DNA from: Ryuthela nishihirai
Lineage: Eukaryota > Arthropoda > Arachnida > Araneae > Heptathelidae
DNA length: 64,000 nt
Direction: 5' to 3'
NCBI GenBank assembly: GCA_038380435.1
Contig: JAWZYU010000019.1
Location: 32,203,801-32,267,800 of the forward strand
Part shown: positions 39,857 to 50,154 of the stretch, one piece after another
How positions within the stretch are numbered: the stretch's first letter is position 1
How the letters are laid out: each line of letters opens with the position of its first letter
Made by a program: the position numbers and the translations under genes
The notes under the pieces: model-generated
Seen by the model: only the letters and a program-made list of their open reading frames with translations
Told to the model about the DNA's origin: nothing
Databases searched by the model: none

Positions 39857-40545
39857 TCGTGTGTGAAAAACAAAAAAGTTTGATCTGTGCTCGCAGTATA
39901 AAGAAGAAAATTTTTCATGGGTGTGCGCGCGCCGAAGTGCTAAAATAATTATTGAGTTGAGAGTGATTACAGAAAAAAATACTACAGAGTTTTTAACTTG
40001 TGTATAATGAGACAATTTAGTTTGTGTTGTGCGCGGTGATAAGTTCTCGATATTGAAGTGTTAAGAAAAGTCTTATTTTGAAGTAAAACAGCAATGTATC
40101 TGTATTTTAAACATTGAAATGTGATTGCAAGATTTCTGCTTATACTTTGATTTGTGAATCAGTTTCCAATGTACTTAGTTTAACAGAGAGTCTAAGAATT
40201 CTGATCATCAGAATCATTTAATACTGATAGAGAGCACATTGGTGTTTAATGTGACAAGTTCAGAAATTTGTTTATGATTTATACCTTATTTATTAAATCA
40301 ATAAATCAATATTTTGTTGCCTTAGTTATTAAATCAGTTCATTTATAGTTTTTTTTTATTTCGAATTCACGCTCGGTCGCCAAATATTTAAATATAAATA
40401 AAAATCTGCAGCAACATTAACACAACCAAGCTATACAGTATATATTAAGTAGGTTGCTCAAATATAACTCGAATTTTCTCTAAAAAATCTACTAATTAAA
40501 ATTTCTTGGTTAAATACAATATTTATTTTCCGTCATATTCTCCCT
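39857..40545. other. AT-rich unassigned sequence
   Basis: Nothing recognised. The segment ends with CACGCTCGGTCGCCA near 40370, which resembles an LTR end, but no matching start or duplication was found. Confidence 0.3.
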
Positions 40546-40559
40546 TCGCCTCTATATAA

Positions 40560-40846
40560 CGTGACTAGCGTTCAGATCACTTCATCCCCATCCTTTTTTC
40601 CCTTTCAAAGAAGGTTTGTGATTGCTCGTCTAACCATCGTTGCACAAAGAGTTTAATTTCTCCGTCAGCTCAAAATCTTTTTCATCCTATGGCTTTTTTA
40701 GAAGACCGAACAAGTGAATATCTCTTGACGCTGGATCACGACTATATGCGGGAGGTGGCAGTACTTCCCTGAGGGTATTCTCCACATTATATTTGATTTG
40801 ATTCATCGCAACTCAAACCTTATCAGCTGTTCTAATGAAATGTCCA
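40560..40846 (-). pseudogene. Mariner transposase C-terminal fragment
   Basis: On the minus strand the frame reads NTLREVLPPPAYSRDPASRD then IHLFGLLKK, the conserved mariner block that normally reads PHPPYSPDLAPSDYHLFG, including its third catalytic D. It is followed by FVQRWLDEQSQTFFER-like sequence after a frame change near 40690. Upstream, FIRTADKV and AMNQIKYNVE run on in the same frame into the first unit of the 77 bp array. Stops (TGA after ADKV, TAG after LLKKP) show it is dead. Confidence 0.75.
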
Positions 40847-43233
40847 TGAGGGTATTTCCCACATTATATTAGATTTGATTCATCGCAACTCAAACCTTAT
40901 CAACTGTTCTAATGAAATGTTCCTGAGGGTATTCCCCATATTATATTTGATTTGATTCATCGCAACTCAAACCTTATCAACTGTTCTAATGAAATGTCCC
41001 TGAGGGTATTCCCCACATAATATTTGATTTGATTCATCGTAACTCAAACCTTATCAACTGTTCTAATGAAATGTTCCTGAGGGTATTCCCCATATTATAT
41101 TTGATTTGATTCATCACAACTCAAACCTTATCAACTGTTCTAATGAAATGTCCCTGAGGGTATTCCCCATATTATATTTGATTTGATTCATCGCAACTCA
41201 AACCTTATCAACTGTTCTAATGAAATGTTCCTGAGGGTATTCCCCATATTATATTTGATTTGATTCATCGCAACTCAAACCTTATCAACTGTTCTAATGA
41301 AATGTCCCTGAGGGTATTCCCCACATAATATTTGATTTGATTCATCGTAACTCAAACCTTATCAACTGTTCTAATGAAATGTTCCTGAGGGTATTCCCCA
41401 TATTATATTTGATTTGATTCATCGCAACTCAAACCTTATCAACTGTTCTAATGAAATGTCCCTGAGGGTATTCCCCATATTATATTTGATTTGATTCATC
41501 GCAACTCAAACCTTATCAACTGTTCTAATGAAATGTTCCTGAGGGTATTCCCCATATTATATTTGATTTGATTCATCGCAACTCAAACCTTATCAACTGT
41601 TCTAATGAAATGTCCCTGAGGGTATTCCCCACATAATATTTGATTTGATTCATCGTAACTCAAACCTTATCAACTGTTCTAATGAAATGTTCCTGAGGGT
41701 ATTCCCCATATTATATTTGATTTGATTCATCACAACTCAAACCTTATCAACTGTTCTAATGAAATGTCCATGAGGGTATTCCCCACATAATATTTGATTT
41801 GATTCATCGTAACTCAAACCTTATCAACTGTTCTAATGAAATGTTCCTGAGGGTATTCCCCATATTATATTTGATTTGATTCATCACAACTCAAACCTTA
41901 TCAACTGTTCTAATGAAATGTCCATGAGGGTATTCCCCACATAATATTTGATTTGATTCATCGTAACTCAAAGCTTATCAACTGTTCTAATGAAATGTTC
42001 CTGAGGGTATTTCCCACATAATATTTGATTTGATTCATCGCAACTCAAACCTTATCAACTGTTCTAATGAAATGTTCCTGAGGGTATTTCCCACATAATA
42101 TTTGATTTGATTCATCGCAACTCAAACCTTATCAACTGTTCTAATGAAATGTCCCTGAGGGTATTCCCCACATTATATTTGATTTGATTCATCGTAACTC
42201 AAACCTTATCAACTGTTCTAATGAAATGTTCCTGAGGGTATTCCCCATATTATATTTGATTTGATTCATCGCAACTCAAACCTTATCAACTGTTCTAATG
42301 AAATGTCCCTGAGGGTATTCCCCACATAATATTTGATTTGATTCATCGTAACTCAAACCTTATCAACTGTTCTAATGAAATGTTCCTGAGGGTATTCCCC
42401 ATATTATATTTGATTTGATTCATCACAACTCAAACCTTATCAACTGTTCTAATGAAATGTCCATGAGGGTATTCCCCACATAATATTTGATTTGATTCAT
42501 CGTAACTCAAACCTTATCAACTGTTCTAATGAAATGTTCCTGAGGGTATTTCCCACATAATATTTGATTTGATTCATCGTAACTCAAACCTTATCAACTG
42601 TTCTAATGAAATGTTCCTGAGGGTATTTCCCACATAATATTTGATTTGATTCATCGCAACTCAAACCTTATCAACTGTTCTAATGAAATGTCCCTGAGGG
42701 TATTCCCCACATTATATTTGATTTGATTCATCGTAACTCAAACCTTATCAACTGTTCTAATGAAATGTTCCTGAGGGTATTCCCCACATTATATTTGATT
42801 TGATTCATCGTAACTCAAACCTTATCAACTGTTCTAATGAAATGTTCCTGAGGGTATTCCCCACATTATATTTGATTTGATTCATCGTAACTCAAACCTT
42901 ATCAACTGTTCTAATGAAATGTCCCTGAGGGTATTCCCCACATTATATTTGATTTGATTCATCGCAACTCAAACCTTATCAACTGTTCTAATGAAATGTT
43001 CCTGAGGGTATTCCCCATATTATATTTGATTTGATTCATCGCAACTCAAACCTTATCAACTGTTCTAATGAAATGTCCCTGAGGGTATTCCCCACATTAT
43101 ATTTGATTTGATTCATCGTAACTCAAACCTTATCAACTGTTCTAATGAAATGTCCCTGAGGGTATTCCCCACATTATATTTGATTTGATTCATCGTAACT
43201 CAAACCTTATCAACTGTTCTACTGAAATGTCTT
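40770..43233. repeat. 77 bp minisatellite, 32 units, with higher-order structure
   Basis: Units start at TGAGGGTATT and recur at exactly 77 bp from 40770 to 43157. Core phrases: TATTTGATTTGATTCATCG, AACTCAAACCTTATCAACTG and TTCTAATGAAATGT. Diagnostic variants are TTCC/TCCC/TCCA before TGAGGG, CATATTAT/CACATTAT/CACATAAT, and CGC/CGT/CAC. Units 3-6, 7-10 and 11-14 follow nearly the same four-unit pattern, and units 15-19 match 22-26. The first two units are the most divergent. 77 is not a multiple of three, so no long frame crosses it. Confidence 0.97.
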
Positions 43234-43505
43234 AGTTGTTCCAATATCTTCGATGGAATTAAGTGCAGATGGAAGTTTTATATAGGAAATATAACTTTGT
43301 TAATAACAAAGACGATAACGATAATATTCATATAGTTCCAACTTGCGAACAACGCGATAAGCAAATGCTCAACAGGAAGTCACATAAAAGACGAACAGAA
43401 GAAAGGCAAGTGACAAAGACCAAGTGCTCATGACTGAACAAGAAAGAACACCGGCAATTGAATACCGCATTGTACTCGATGCGTCTTATACATATCGCGC
43501 TAAAG

Positions 43506-43815
43506 GTAGGGGCGAGGGTGGCTCAGTCGGTAGTGCGCAAGGCTTGTAATTTGCAGTTCCAGGTTCGAGCCCCGCTTGGGCCAGCGTTGAGATTTATCTC
43601 CTCAAAACTTCCCGACATGCCATTGGTCAGTGGGGGACACCGATGGTCTTGAAAACGCCGCCGTCTATATGATGGGACTTTGAGCCTTGGCCCTCTGTGC
43701 AGAGGGCCATAGCCTGTGCATATTAAGGAACACGTTGGATAGCCCTGATGGGAGATTACCATCTGTCTCCCAATAGTTGTCCAGTGGGTCCCTTCCTTCC
43801 AACCTTCGCTGATTC
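43506..43815 (+). mobile_element. SINE-B copy, 3' end lost
   Basis: Head GGGGCGAGGGTGGCTCAGTC and B box GGTTCGAGCCCC, GAGATTTATCTCCTCAAAAC, ACACGTTGGATAGCCC and AACCTTCGCTGATTC, then stops before the GTGACCTGGCC tail. Confidence 0.9.
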
Positions 43816-43964
43816 AAAAATCTCCCTCTTGCAAAAAGTTTTTTTTTTATTCCCTGATAGAGGTTGGGCTCACATCATATCAGGCCTGAATGATGGAGAG
43901 TGAAAAATTGCTGCTATTAATGTAAACACAAGCAGCCAAACTCTCATTGTAAACCCCTTAACTT

Positions 43965-44365
43965 CCACATCGTCAATGTAATCACTTGCCATTGTGAACG
44001 TAAATTAATTGATTACCATACACTCAATGTAAATCCTTTAACCACCACGCTATCAATGAAATCCTTTGGCATCCTGTGATCAAATCCCTTGACCATCCCT
44101 TTGTGAATGCAATCACTTGACCACCACACTGTCTATGCAAACCTCTTAACTATTACACCTTTGGCAATCACACTGCCAATCCTCTGCCAATCCTTTTCTG
44201 CTGAGGTGTTTGTGTTGTCTTTCTGCTGCCAACTCCTTGACCACCATATTGTCAATATAAAAGCCTTCATCACCATAATGTCAATGTAAATTCCTTGACG
44301 ACTACCTATTAATATAATTCCTTGACCACCACACTATTAATGTAAATCCCTTGACCATCATACTC
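43965..44365. repeat. Degenerate minisatellite, about 31-35 bp period
   Basis: About 11 units of CTTGACCACCACACTGTCAATGTAAATCC with heavy drift (TTGACGACTACCTATTAATA, TTTAACCACCACGCTATCAA). The unit core is CCACACTNTCAATGTAA. Confidence 0.75.
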
Positions 44366-44830
44366 TATCACCTAAACTTGAAATTTCTACCATCAACAAT
44401 TCAATGCTAATGTTAATCTAAAATGTTGCCATTTATATACATTTAGCTTCGTCTAAAGAAGAAAATTAAAACTATTGGAAGATTCGGAGAATAATAATTC
44501 TAATATTTCCTTAGTGCCTATCCAACCAGGAAAGAACTTTTCAGTTATCATTCGAAATAGAAAAGTTGAATGTAAACAGAGAGGCAGACGAAAGAACAGA
44601 CGACAACATTAAACCAAGTTTTTTTTTTTTAAATGAGTTAATAAAACATCCCAATCTTCTCGAAATGCATCCACTATTAATGTGTTAATGTTTTGTCTAG
44701 TAAAGTTAGTGAGTATTTTCTTTATTAGTTAATTGACTTATTTTGTGCAGTATAGTTTAAGTTAATGTTTTTTGTTAATAACTGTATGAAAATATATAAT
44801 CATCATCATTACAATCTTATTATATAATAT
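44366..44830. other. AT-rich unassigned sequence
   Basis: Nothing recognised; ends in a (TA)-rich stretch next to a SINE-A head. Confidence 0.3.
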
Positions 44831-44831
44831 A

Positions 44832-45022
44832 TATGGCCGAGTGGTTAGCACGCTGGGCTACTGATCAAAGGCACTTGGGTTCGAGCACCGGGTAAAGGAA
44901 TGGATGTTTGTGTTGTCTTTCTGCTGAGGTCCCGCCATCCTCACTGGCCTCTACTATGGCGTATAAACTGAAAGGCTCCTGTCAGACCTCTGTGGCAAGC
45001 AGCTGCTTGAGAGGATGCTTAT
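44832..45022 (+). mobile_element. SINE-A copy, full length
   Basis: Head TATGGCCGAGTGGTTAGCAC, B box GGGTTCGAGCACCGGG (one change), body CTGTCAGACCTCTGTGGCAA and AGCAGCTGCTTGAGAGGATG. Confidence 0.92.
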
Positions 45023-45046
45023 GTTTTATTCCGAACGGACTGGCGA

Positions 45047-45170
45047 ACTCATAGATGCACGCGTATACATAAAACGAAAGACTCATAGATGCACATGGGT
45101 ACTCAAAACGAAAAGACTCATAGATGCACGCGTATACATAGACATAGACTCATAGATGAACGCATGTGCC
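45047..45170. repeat. Tandem repeat, about 38 bp, 3-4 units
   Basis: Units share GACTCATAGATGCACGCGTA and CATAAAACGAAA. The last unit flips into an inverted piece (CTCTATGAGTCTTTTCG). Confidence 0.82.
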
Positions 45171-45179
45171 TCTATGAGT

Positions 45180-45860
45180 CTTTTCGGATACTTTACCGAT
45201 TGGTCCGAAATTTAGTATGCTGGTATCCCAAGTGGGGCCTTGTATTTGGTTAGGAGACCGGATTTCTAGGTGCCATTCGAGATTAATCCCGTTGTGAATG
45301 TTCGAAATCTCTCGGGGCTCTGGCGTCGCCTCCACTACTTTGAAAGATATGAGTGGAATAGTACGTTATCGATATAGATACATGCACCAAACGGGGAAAA
45401 AATCAATGGATAAGCGTTTCATGCCAAACTTTTGGCCGCATATAACTAGGGATAAATTACAACTTTTTCAGGCTGGCATGAGGAAACAGCTAAAGAAATG
45501 CACGTGTTTCTTCCATGGTGTGCTGACGTCAGCATGTGGACAGCTTAAATAATACGTAATCTTTTCGAACAGTTTTATCTCAGTTTCAATGGATTTTTGT
45601 CGCTAATTCCCCAGATACTTCACCGAAGGGTTCCAAATTTCCTGCCTGGTTACTCCTGTGTTTCTCCGGTTTGGGTTTAAAAAAACCATGTCCCTGTCTG
45701 TAATGGAATGAGGTTTAGAATTTCCAATGTCTTTCTGGAAACGGTGGGTAGCTCTTTGACACTTTCTCGGCTATAATTTAAAAACGAAGACGTTTCGTTC
45801 GCGCCAAACTTTTTATGAGCTGTAACTAGTATTTAAATATTAAAAGGAAAAGTTTATAGA
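45180..45860. repeat. Diverged direct duplication, about 0.4 kb
   Basis: GGATACTTTACCGATTGGTCC (45185) and AGATACTTCACCGAAGGGTTC (45611) each lead into AAATTT..TGCTGGT-like sequence; CATGCCAAACTTTTGGCCGC (45420) and GCGCCAAACTTTTTATGAGC (45800) both lead into TATAACTAG / TGTAACTAG. The order is conserved, so two old copies of one unit are likely. Frames here (45298-45552) are not convincing. Confidence 0.55.
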
Positions 45861-46088
45861 CTTTTTAAAGTAACTTTTCAGTAAGAACAAAATACTAATA
45901 ACAGATGAATATGAAAAAATATTTTATACTGGAACGTGAATAGTACAATTCAGAGTACTCCTTCAGTGTAGAGGAATTGCTTTTTGTCGTAATCATGTCA
46001 TGCTTGATATCTGCTTTTGTTTTATTTAGGCTCTGATTTCCATTGCGCGATCACCTTTTTCTTATATAGCTCCTACTCCGTTTACTGT

Positions 46089-46467
46089 CGGGGCGGGGGT
46101 GACTCAGTCGGTAGCGTGCCAGGCTCGTAATCTGTAGTTCCCAGGTTCGAGTCCCAGCTGGGTCAGCGTTGAGATTAATCCCCGCCCTGTCCACGGTCAG
46201 TAGGGGACACCGATGGGCTTGGAAAGACCACCGTCCGTCGGATGGGACGTTAAGCCGTGGCCCCGTGTGCGGGAGAGCCATACCCTGTGCGCGTTGGAAA
46301 GAACACGCTGGATGGCCTTGACGGGAGGCTACCATCTGTCTCCCAACAGCTGTTCCAGTGGGTCCCCTCCCCCAACCTTCTCTGAGCCTTCGGGGTCCAT
46401 GTGACCTGGCCATTTAGCCCATGGTGTGCAAAAAAGTGCCGCTCAGAGGTAAAACAACCCAACCCAA
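46089..46467 (+). mobile_element. SINE-B copy, young, inserted in an old SINE-B
   Basis: Head GGGGCGGGGGTGACTCAGTC to end AACCCAACCCAA, with an extra AACCC unit and a short deletion after the head (GAGATTAATCCCCGCCC). Perfect 11 bp duplication CCGTTTACTGT at 46078-46088 and 46468-46478. Confidence 0.95.
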
Positions 46468-46478
46468 CCGTTTACTGT

Positions 46479-46722
46479 GAGAAAGGCACACTGAAAGAGG
46501 GCTTGGAAAAGCAGCCGTCCATCTTGTGTAATGTTGAGCCTTGGTCACTGTGACAGAAGAGCCATACACTAATAGAAGGAAAGGCTTTGAAGGAAGGCTT
46601 CCATTGTCTTATAACAGCTGCCACTTTGTCTATCAAGTTCTGGGCTCTTGGAGCTCTTCTGACTTAGCCATTTCGTTGTTGTGTGCATAAAAGTGAAGCT
46701 CATAGGTAAAACAACCCAACAA
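46479..46722 (+). mobile_element. SINE-B copy, old, target of the young insertion
   Basis: Continues from the target as GGCACACTGAAAGAGGGCTT, then AGCAGCCGTCCATCTTG, TAACAGCTGCCACTTTG, ACTTAGCCATTTCGTTG and AGGTAAAACAACCCAAC. Its head lies on the other side of the young copy or is lost. Confidence 0.82.
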
Positions 46723-47061
46723 TTCGACCTCCGCTGAACGAAATAGTAATGATTTGAAGCTCAGTAGTAATTAATTTCCTTCAACGAGGAAATAGGAAGA
46801 TGTTATGAATAAAGAAGATCTGCAGAAAACTTAAACCAGAAAGGATCTAAGTCAATTTGGAGTTATCAAATGTTTTTGTGTCTTTGTGTATGTTTTTCTA
46901 AATGATAATGAGAAGAATAAATATAAATCATAGAGGAATAAATGGGAAACTTTCAATAGTTTTTTTTTCTTTAACGATTTTCCTTTCTTAGGATTTTATT
47001 GTAAACCTAAATTCGATATTACTGGCACTTTTTGGTTGTTTAACTCACTCTTGCTAAAGTA
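46723..47061. other. AT-rich unassigned sequence
   Basis: Nothing recognised. Confidence 0.3.
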
Positions 47062-47619
47062 CACTGCCCTACAAAAGTCCTTAATATTTCCTAGTTATGT
47101 CAATGGGAATCTAACTTTGGAGCTCTGTTACTTCTACAACATGAATTTAATGGAAAAATGTGCTGAAGATAAATTAAAGATCATAATCAAATGAATTTAA
47201 ATCACGATTTTCAACTATGATCATTCAGTATTTAAAGAGAGTATTTAATGATAAATTTTCTTGTTTCGTAAAAATCGTTCATAATGTCTAATATTGAAAT
47301 AATCACTACGCAAACTTCTAAAATGTATATATTTATAAAATAACAATGGTTTGAAATAACGCTTATTTTCCAAATTTTAATTATGAGATAAATTCTTGAC
47401 TTATGACTGTTGTGAAATATTCCAGCTTTCCTATTTCTTTAAATACTGATTGAATATTTTTGAAAATAGAGATTCAAATGTATTTGATTATGATCATTAA
47501 TTTATCTTCAGTCACATTTTTTCTCAAATTGCATGTTTTAGGAGATACAGAGCTTCGACACTAGATTGCCATTGACATAATATGGAAATTCCTGAATATT
47601 TTATTTTAATAGAACAGTA
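47062..47619. mobile_element. Large near-palindromic MITE, 558 bp (palindrome family, copy 2)
   Basis: Left end CACTGCCCTACAAAAGTCC and right end (complement TACTGTTCTATTAAAATAA) with TA on both sides (47060-47061, 47620-47621). Arms pair through ATTATGTCAATGG, GAGCTCTGTTACTTCTA, AAGATAAATTAA, GATCATAATCAAATG and CAGTATTTAAAGA. Shares ATGTCAATG and the overall design with 7817-8386. Confidence 0.82.
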
Positions 47620-47815
47620 TATAGCAGATGATATTACCCACTTCACAACCTTTTGTTTACCATACAAGTCGTTACGATCGTTAGGGTTATATTCCATCCC
47701 TCATTTTTGGGAGAGTGCACAAAGGAGGGAGGATATAATTGTTGTAGCCCATGGTACTTTCCGCATCAGACATTCATCTCTTTTTTTTTCATAATCCTGA
47801 TCTTGGATATGCTGG

Positions 47816-47995
47816 TTCTAGCTTTTGATTAAGAGGAATTTCTTCCCCCTTTTAAGTTGTTATTTTTAAAAGAAAATTTTTAGGTGAGGGTATGAAATTA
47901 CCAAATTTGACGGTTCTAGTTTTTGATTTAGACGGAGTTCCCTTTAAAAGAAAACTTTGGGGAGGGGGTTAGGAAATTATCAAATTTGGTGGCAA
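47816..47995. repeat. Two-unit direct repeat, about 85 bp
   Basis: GTTCTAGCTTTTGATTAAGA and GTTCTAGTTTTTGATTTAGA each lead to AAAAGAAAATTTT / AAAAGAAAACTTT, GGTGAGGGTATGAAATTA / GGGGGTTAGGAAATTA and CCAAATTTG / TCAAATTTG. Confidence 0.75.
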
Positions 47996-48139
47996 TGCGG
48001 GCAATGCGGGCTATGCACTTCAGTTATGTTCTGACAATGTGGTTAGTTTTACTCTCATTGGTTGCAATGATGATAATGCATTTGTGGCTTTAATGTTGGC
48101 CCTATATCATAGTAAGGAGTTATTTTGGCTACCTCGAAA

Positions 48140-49560
48140 TTAAAACTGCATAAATCCCAAGGTAGGTGAAATTGTCACTGAAATGCTTAGAGTTGGAAAT
48201 GTTGCTGTTGTCACATGTCTGATTGAAAAATTTAACATTTTTTATGTTAATGAAGTTCCTAAGGATTGTTTTTACCAAAGCTATTATCACCCCAATTTTT
48301 AAAAGAGGAGATTGCAGTTCTTATCAAAATTATTGGGGAATCAGTTTACTTTCTCTTCCAGGTAAAGTTCTTTCCATTATTGTGCTTAATGAAATTAAGA
48401 ATTTGGTTGATGAACAACTGCGTGATGAATGATGTGAATTCAGAAGTGGTAGGGGATAAATTGATCAGATTTATTCACTTAGGCAGATTCTTGAGAAATG
48501 TTTAAAGTTTCAGAAACCTGTGATTATTAATCTAGTGGCATTTTCCTCTATTGATCGTCATAATTTGTGGTTGATTGTGGATTCATGTGGCACACCTTAC
48601 CAGTTAGCATTATGATGGTTCTCTAAAATAATATTGAATTTTGTGTGAAAGTTGGTAATTCTGGTTAGCAAATGCTGAACCCATTGCTCCACTAGCAATG
48701 GGTTCAGCATTGCTAGTGGAGTTAGACAAGGGTGATTTTTTGTCTCCTTTTTTTCTTTAGTTTGATTATTAATTTGCTATGCGAAATTCCCTGCAAGGGG
48801 AAGATTTTGGTCATAAATGGTCTAGAGATTTGAAAATTTCTGATTTAGATTGTGCTGATGATTTAGCCCTTTTGGTAATGATATTAATTAAATACACTCT
48901 TTTATCAGAACTGTTGTTGAAACTGGTAATAGATTAGGTTTAGGGATAAACAGAGAGAAGACTAAAGTTATGAAAATTGGTCAGGCAGGTGCTTCAGTGT
49001 TTTGCACTCTTGAGGAAATGTTTTGATTTAATTAATTATCTTGGGAGCTATGTTGCGTATACTGGTGATATGCGGCATGAGATAAACAGAAAAATAGGAA
49101 TTACCGTTGGAACTTTTAAGAATTTATGGAGAGTGTGGATAAATAGGCGTATACACCTAAAACCTAAAATTAGGCTATATAATAGTTTAGTTCTTTCTAC
49201 AGTTAGTTATGCTCGTGAAATGCTTGTAAACAAGATAACAGGAAACTTGATTCCTTTCATTCTAGATGCTTGTGCAGTATCTTGGGCATAGGTGGTTTGA
49301 TTTTATAAGTAATGATGTCATAAGGCAAAGAAATCAGCAACCACCTCTGAGTAGCATGTTGTGCAGAGAAAGACTGCATTGGTTTGGACATCTTGCCCTT
49401 ATGCATAACTATGGATTAGCGAATAGGGTAATGAAAAATGTGACTAAAAGCTTCAGGAAAAGAAGAAGATCTAGTATGCCGTTGGCAGTGTCAAGCAGGA
49501 CTTGGTTAGAATTGTCGTACACTGACCAAATGCAGCAGCTGTAGCTCAGGATAGACGTAT
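48140..49560 (+). pseudogene. Non-LTR retrotransposon (LINE) reverse transcriptase, degenerate
   Basis: RT blocks in order: TKAIITPIFKRGDCSSYQNY then WGISLLSLPGKVLS (48270-48370); DEQLRDE followed by a stop and CEFRSGRG, IDQIYSLRQILEKC (48410-48500); VKVGNSG and VRQG remnants (48640-48730); LDCADDLALL, a changed form of the catalytic FADD motif, near 48850; GLGINREKTKVMKIG (48940); and NYLGSYVAYTGDMRHEINRK (49035). The C-terminal block ends with RWFDFISNDV, RERLHWFGHLA and NRVMK (49290-49430). Stops, frameshifts and a local hairpin (near 48673-48707) break it. The endonuclease part upstream is absent. The subclass is uncertain; RTE/CR1-like patterns fit. Confidence 0.88.
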
Positions 49561-49903
49561 TTGAAGAGTAAATTACGTTGAAAGTAAGAGTAAATTAATT
49601 AAATTCTTTATTTTTTGCACATTTTTTAAGCTTCAGCTGTAAGGACACTTTCGAAATGATCACAATTATATACCAATATATCATGTCTCAAAATTGCGAA
49701 AAATTCTTATTACTGTTAATCTGCTTTTAAGATTGCAGTTAAGTTCGTTTGAATGCGCAAAACTCCAATCAAATGTAGTATTGAAAATTTCAGTACAAAA
49801 TTAGACATCATTGTTATTGATAAATTAAGGTTAATCAGAGACAATACCAGAGAATCCAAAGAAATTCAAAGTTCCCTTATCTCAGAAATGTATTTGTTGG
49901 ATC
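49561..49903. other. Sequence after the LINE, unassigned
   Basis: AT-rich; could include the LINE 3' UTR, but no tail repeat or poly(A) is visible. Confidence 0.3.
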
Positions 49904-50154
49904 CAGGCCCTGATCTAGAAAATAAAATTAAGAAGGCGGTGGGGAGAAGAGGCAAGTAATTCAGTCGAACCGAAGAAAACTAAAAAAGGAGGAGAGGGCA
50001 AGAGACTAGATTTCCATTGTCCAATGACATTTCCCCCTCAGTTTTAAACGTCGTCAAAATTTTCTTGAAATATGCATGAAATATACAAAAATTTAATAAT
50101 AATTGTTATCCACATTACCCTTACTAGCATTTTCAAGGGGGAAGGGATCATAGC
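49904..50154 (-). mobile_element. hAT-like MITE-1 copy, inverted
   Basis: The left end CAGGCCCTGATCTAG and right end (complement near CTATGATCCCTTCCCCC) enclose, on the minus strand, GAAAATGCTAGTAAGGGTAA, TATATTTCATGCATATTTC and GGAAATCTAGTCTCTTGCCC, matching the family. Confidence 0.78.

Noticed and set aside
39411..40375. Solo LTR ending CACGCTCGGTCGCCA
   Set aside because: No credible matching start, no flanking duplication and no polyadenylation layout found.
40770..43233. CRISPR-like array
   Set aside because: Units are contiguous 77 bp tandem copies with no unique spacers, in a eukaryotic transposon-rich context.
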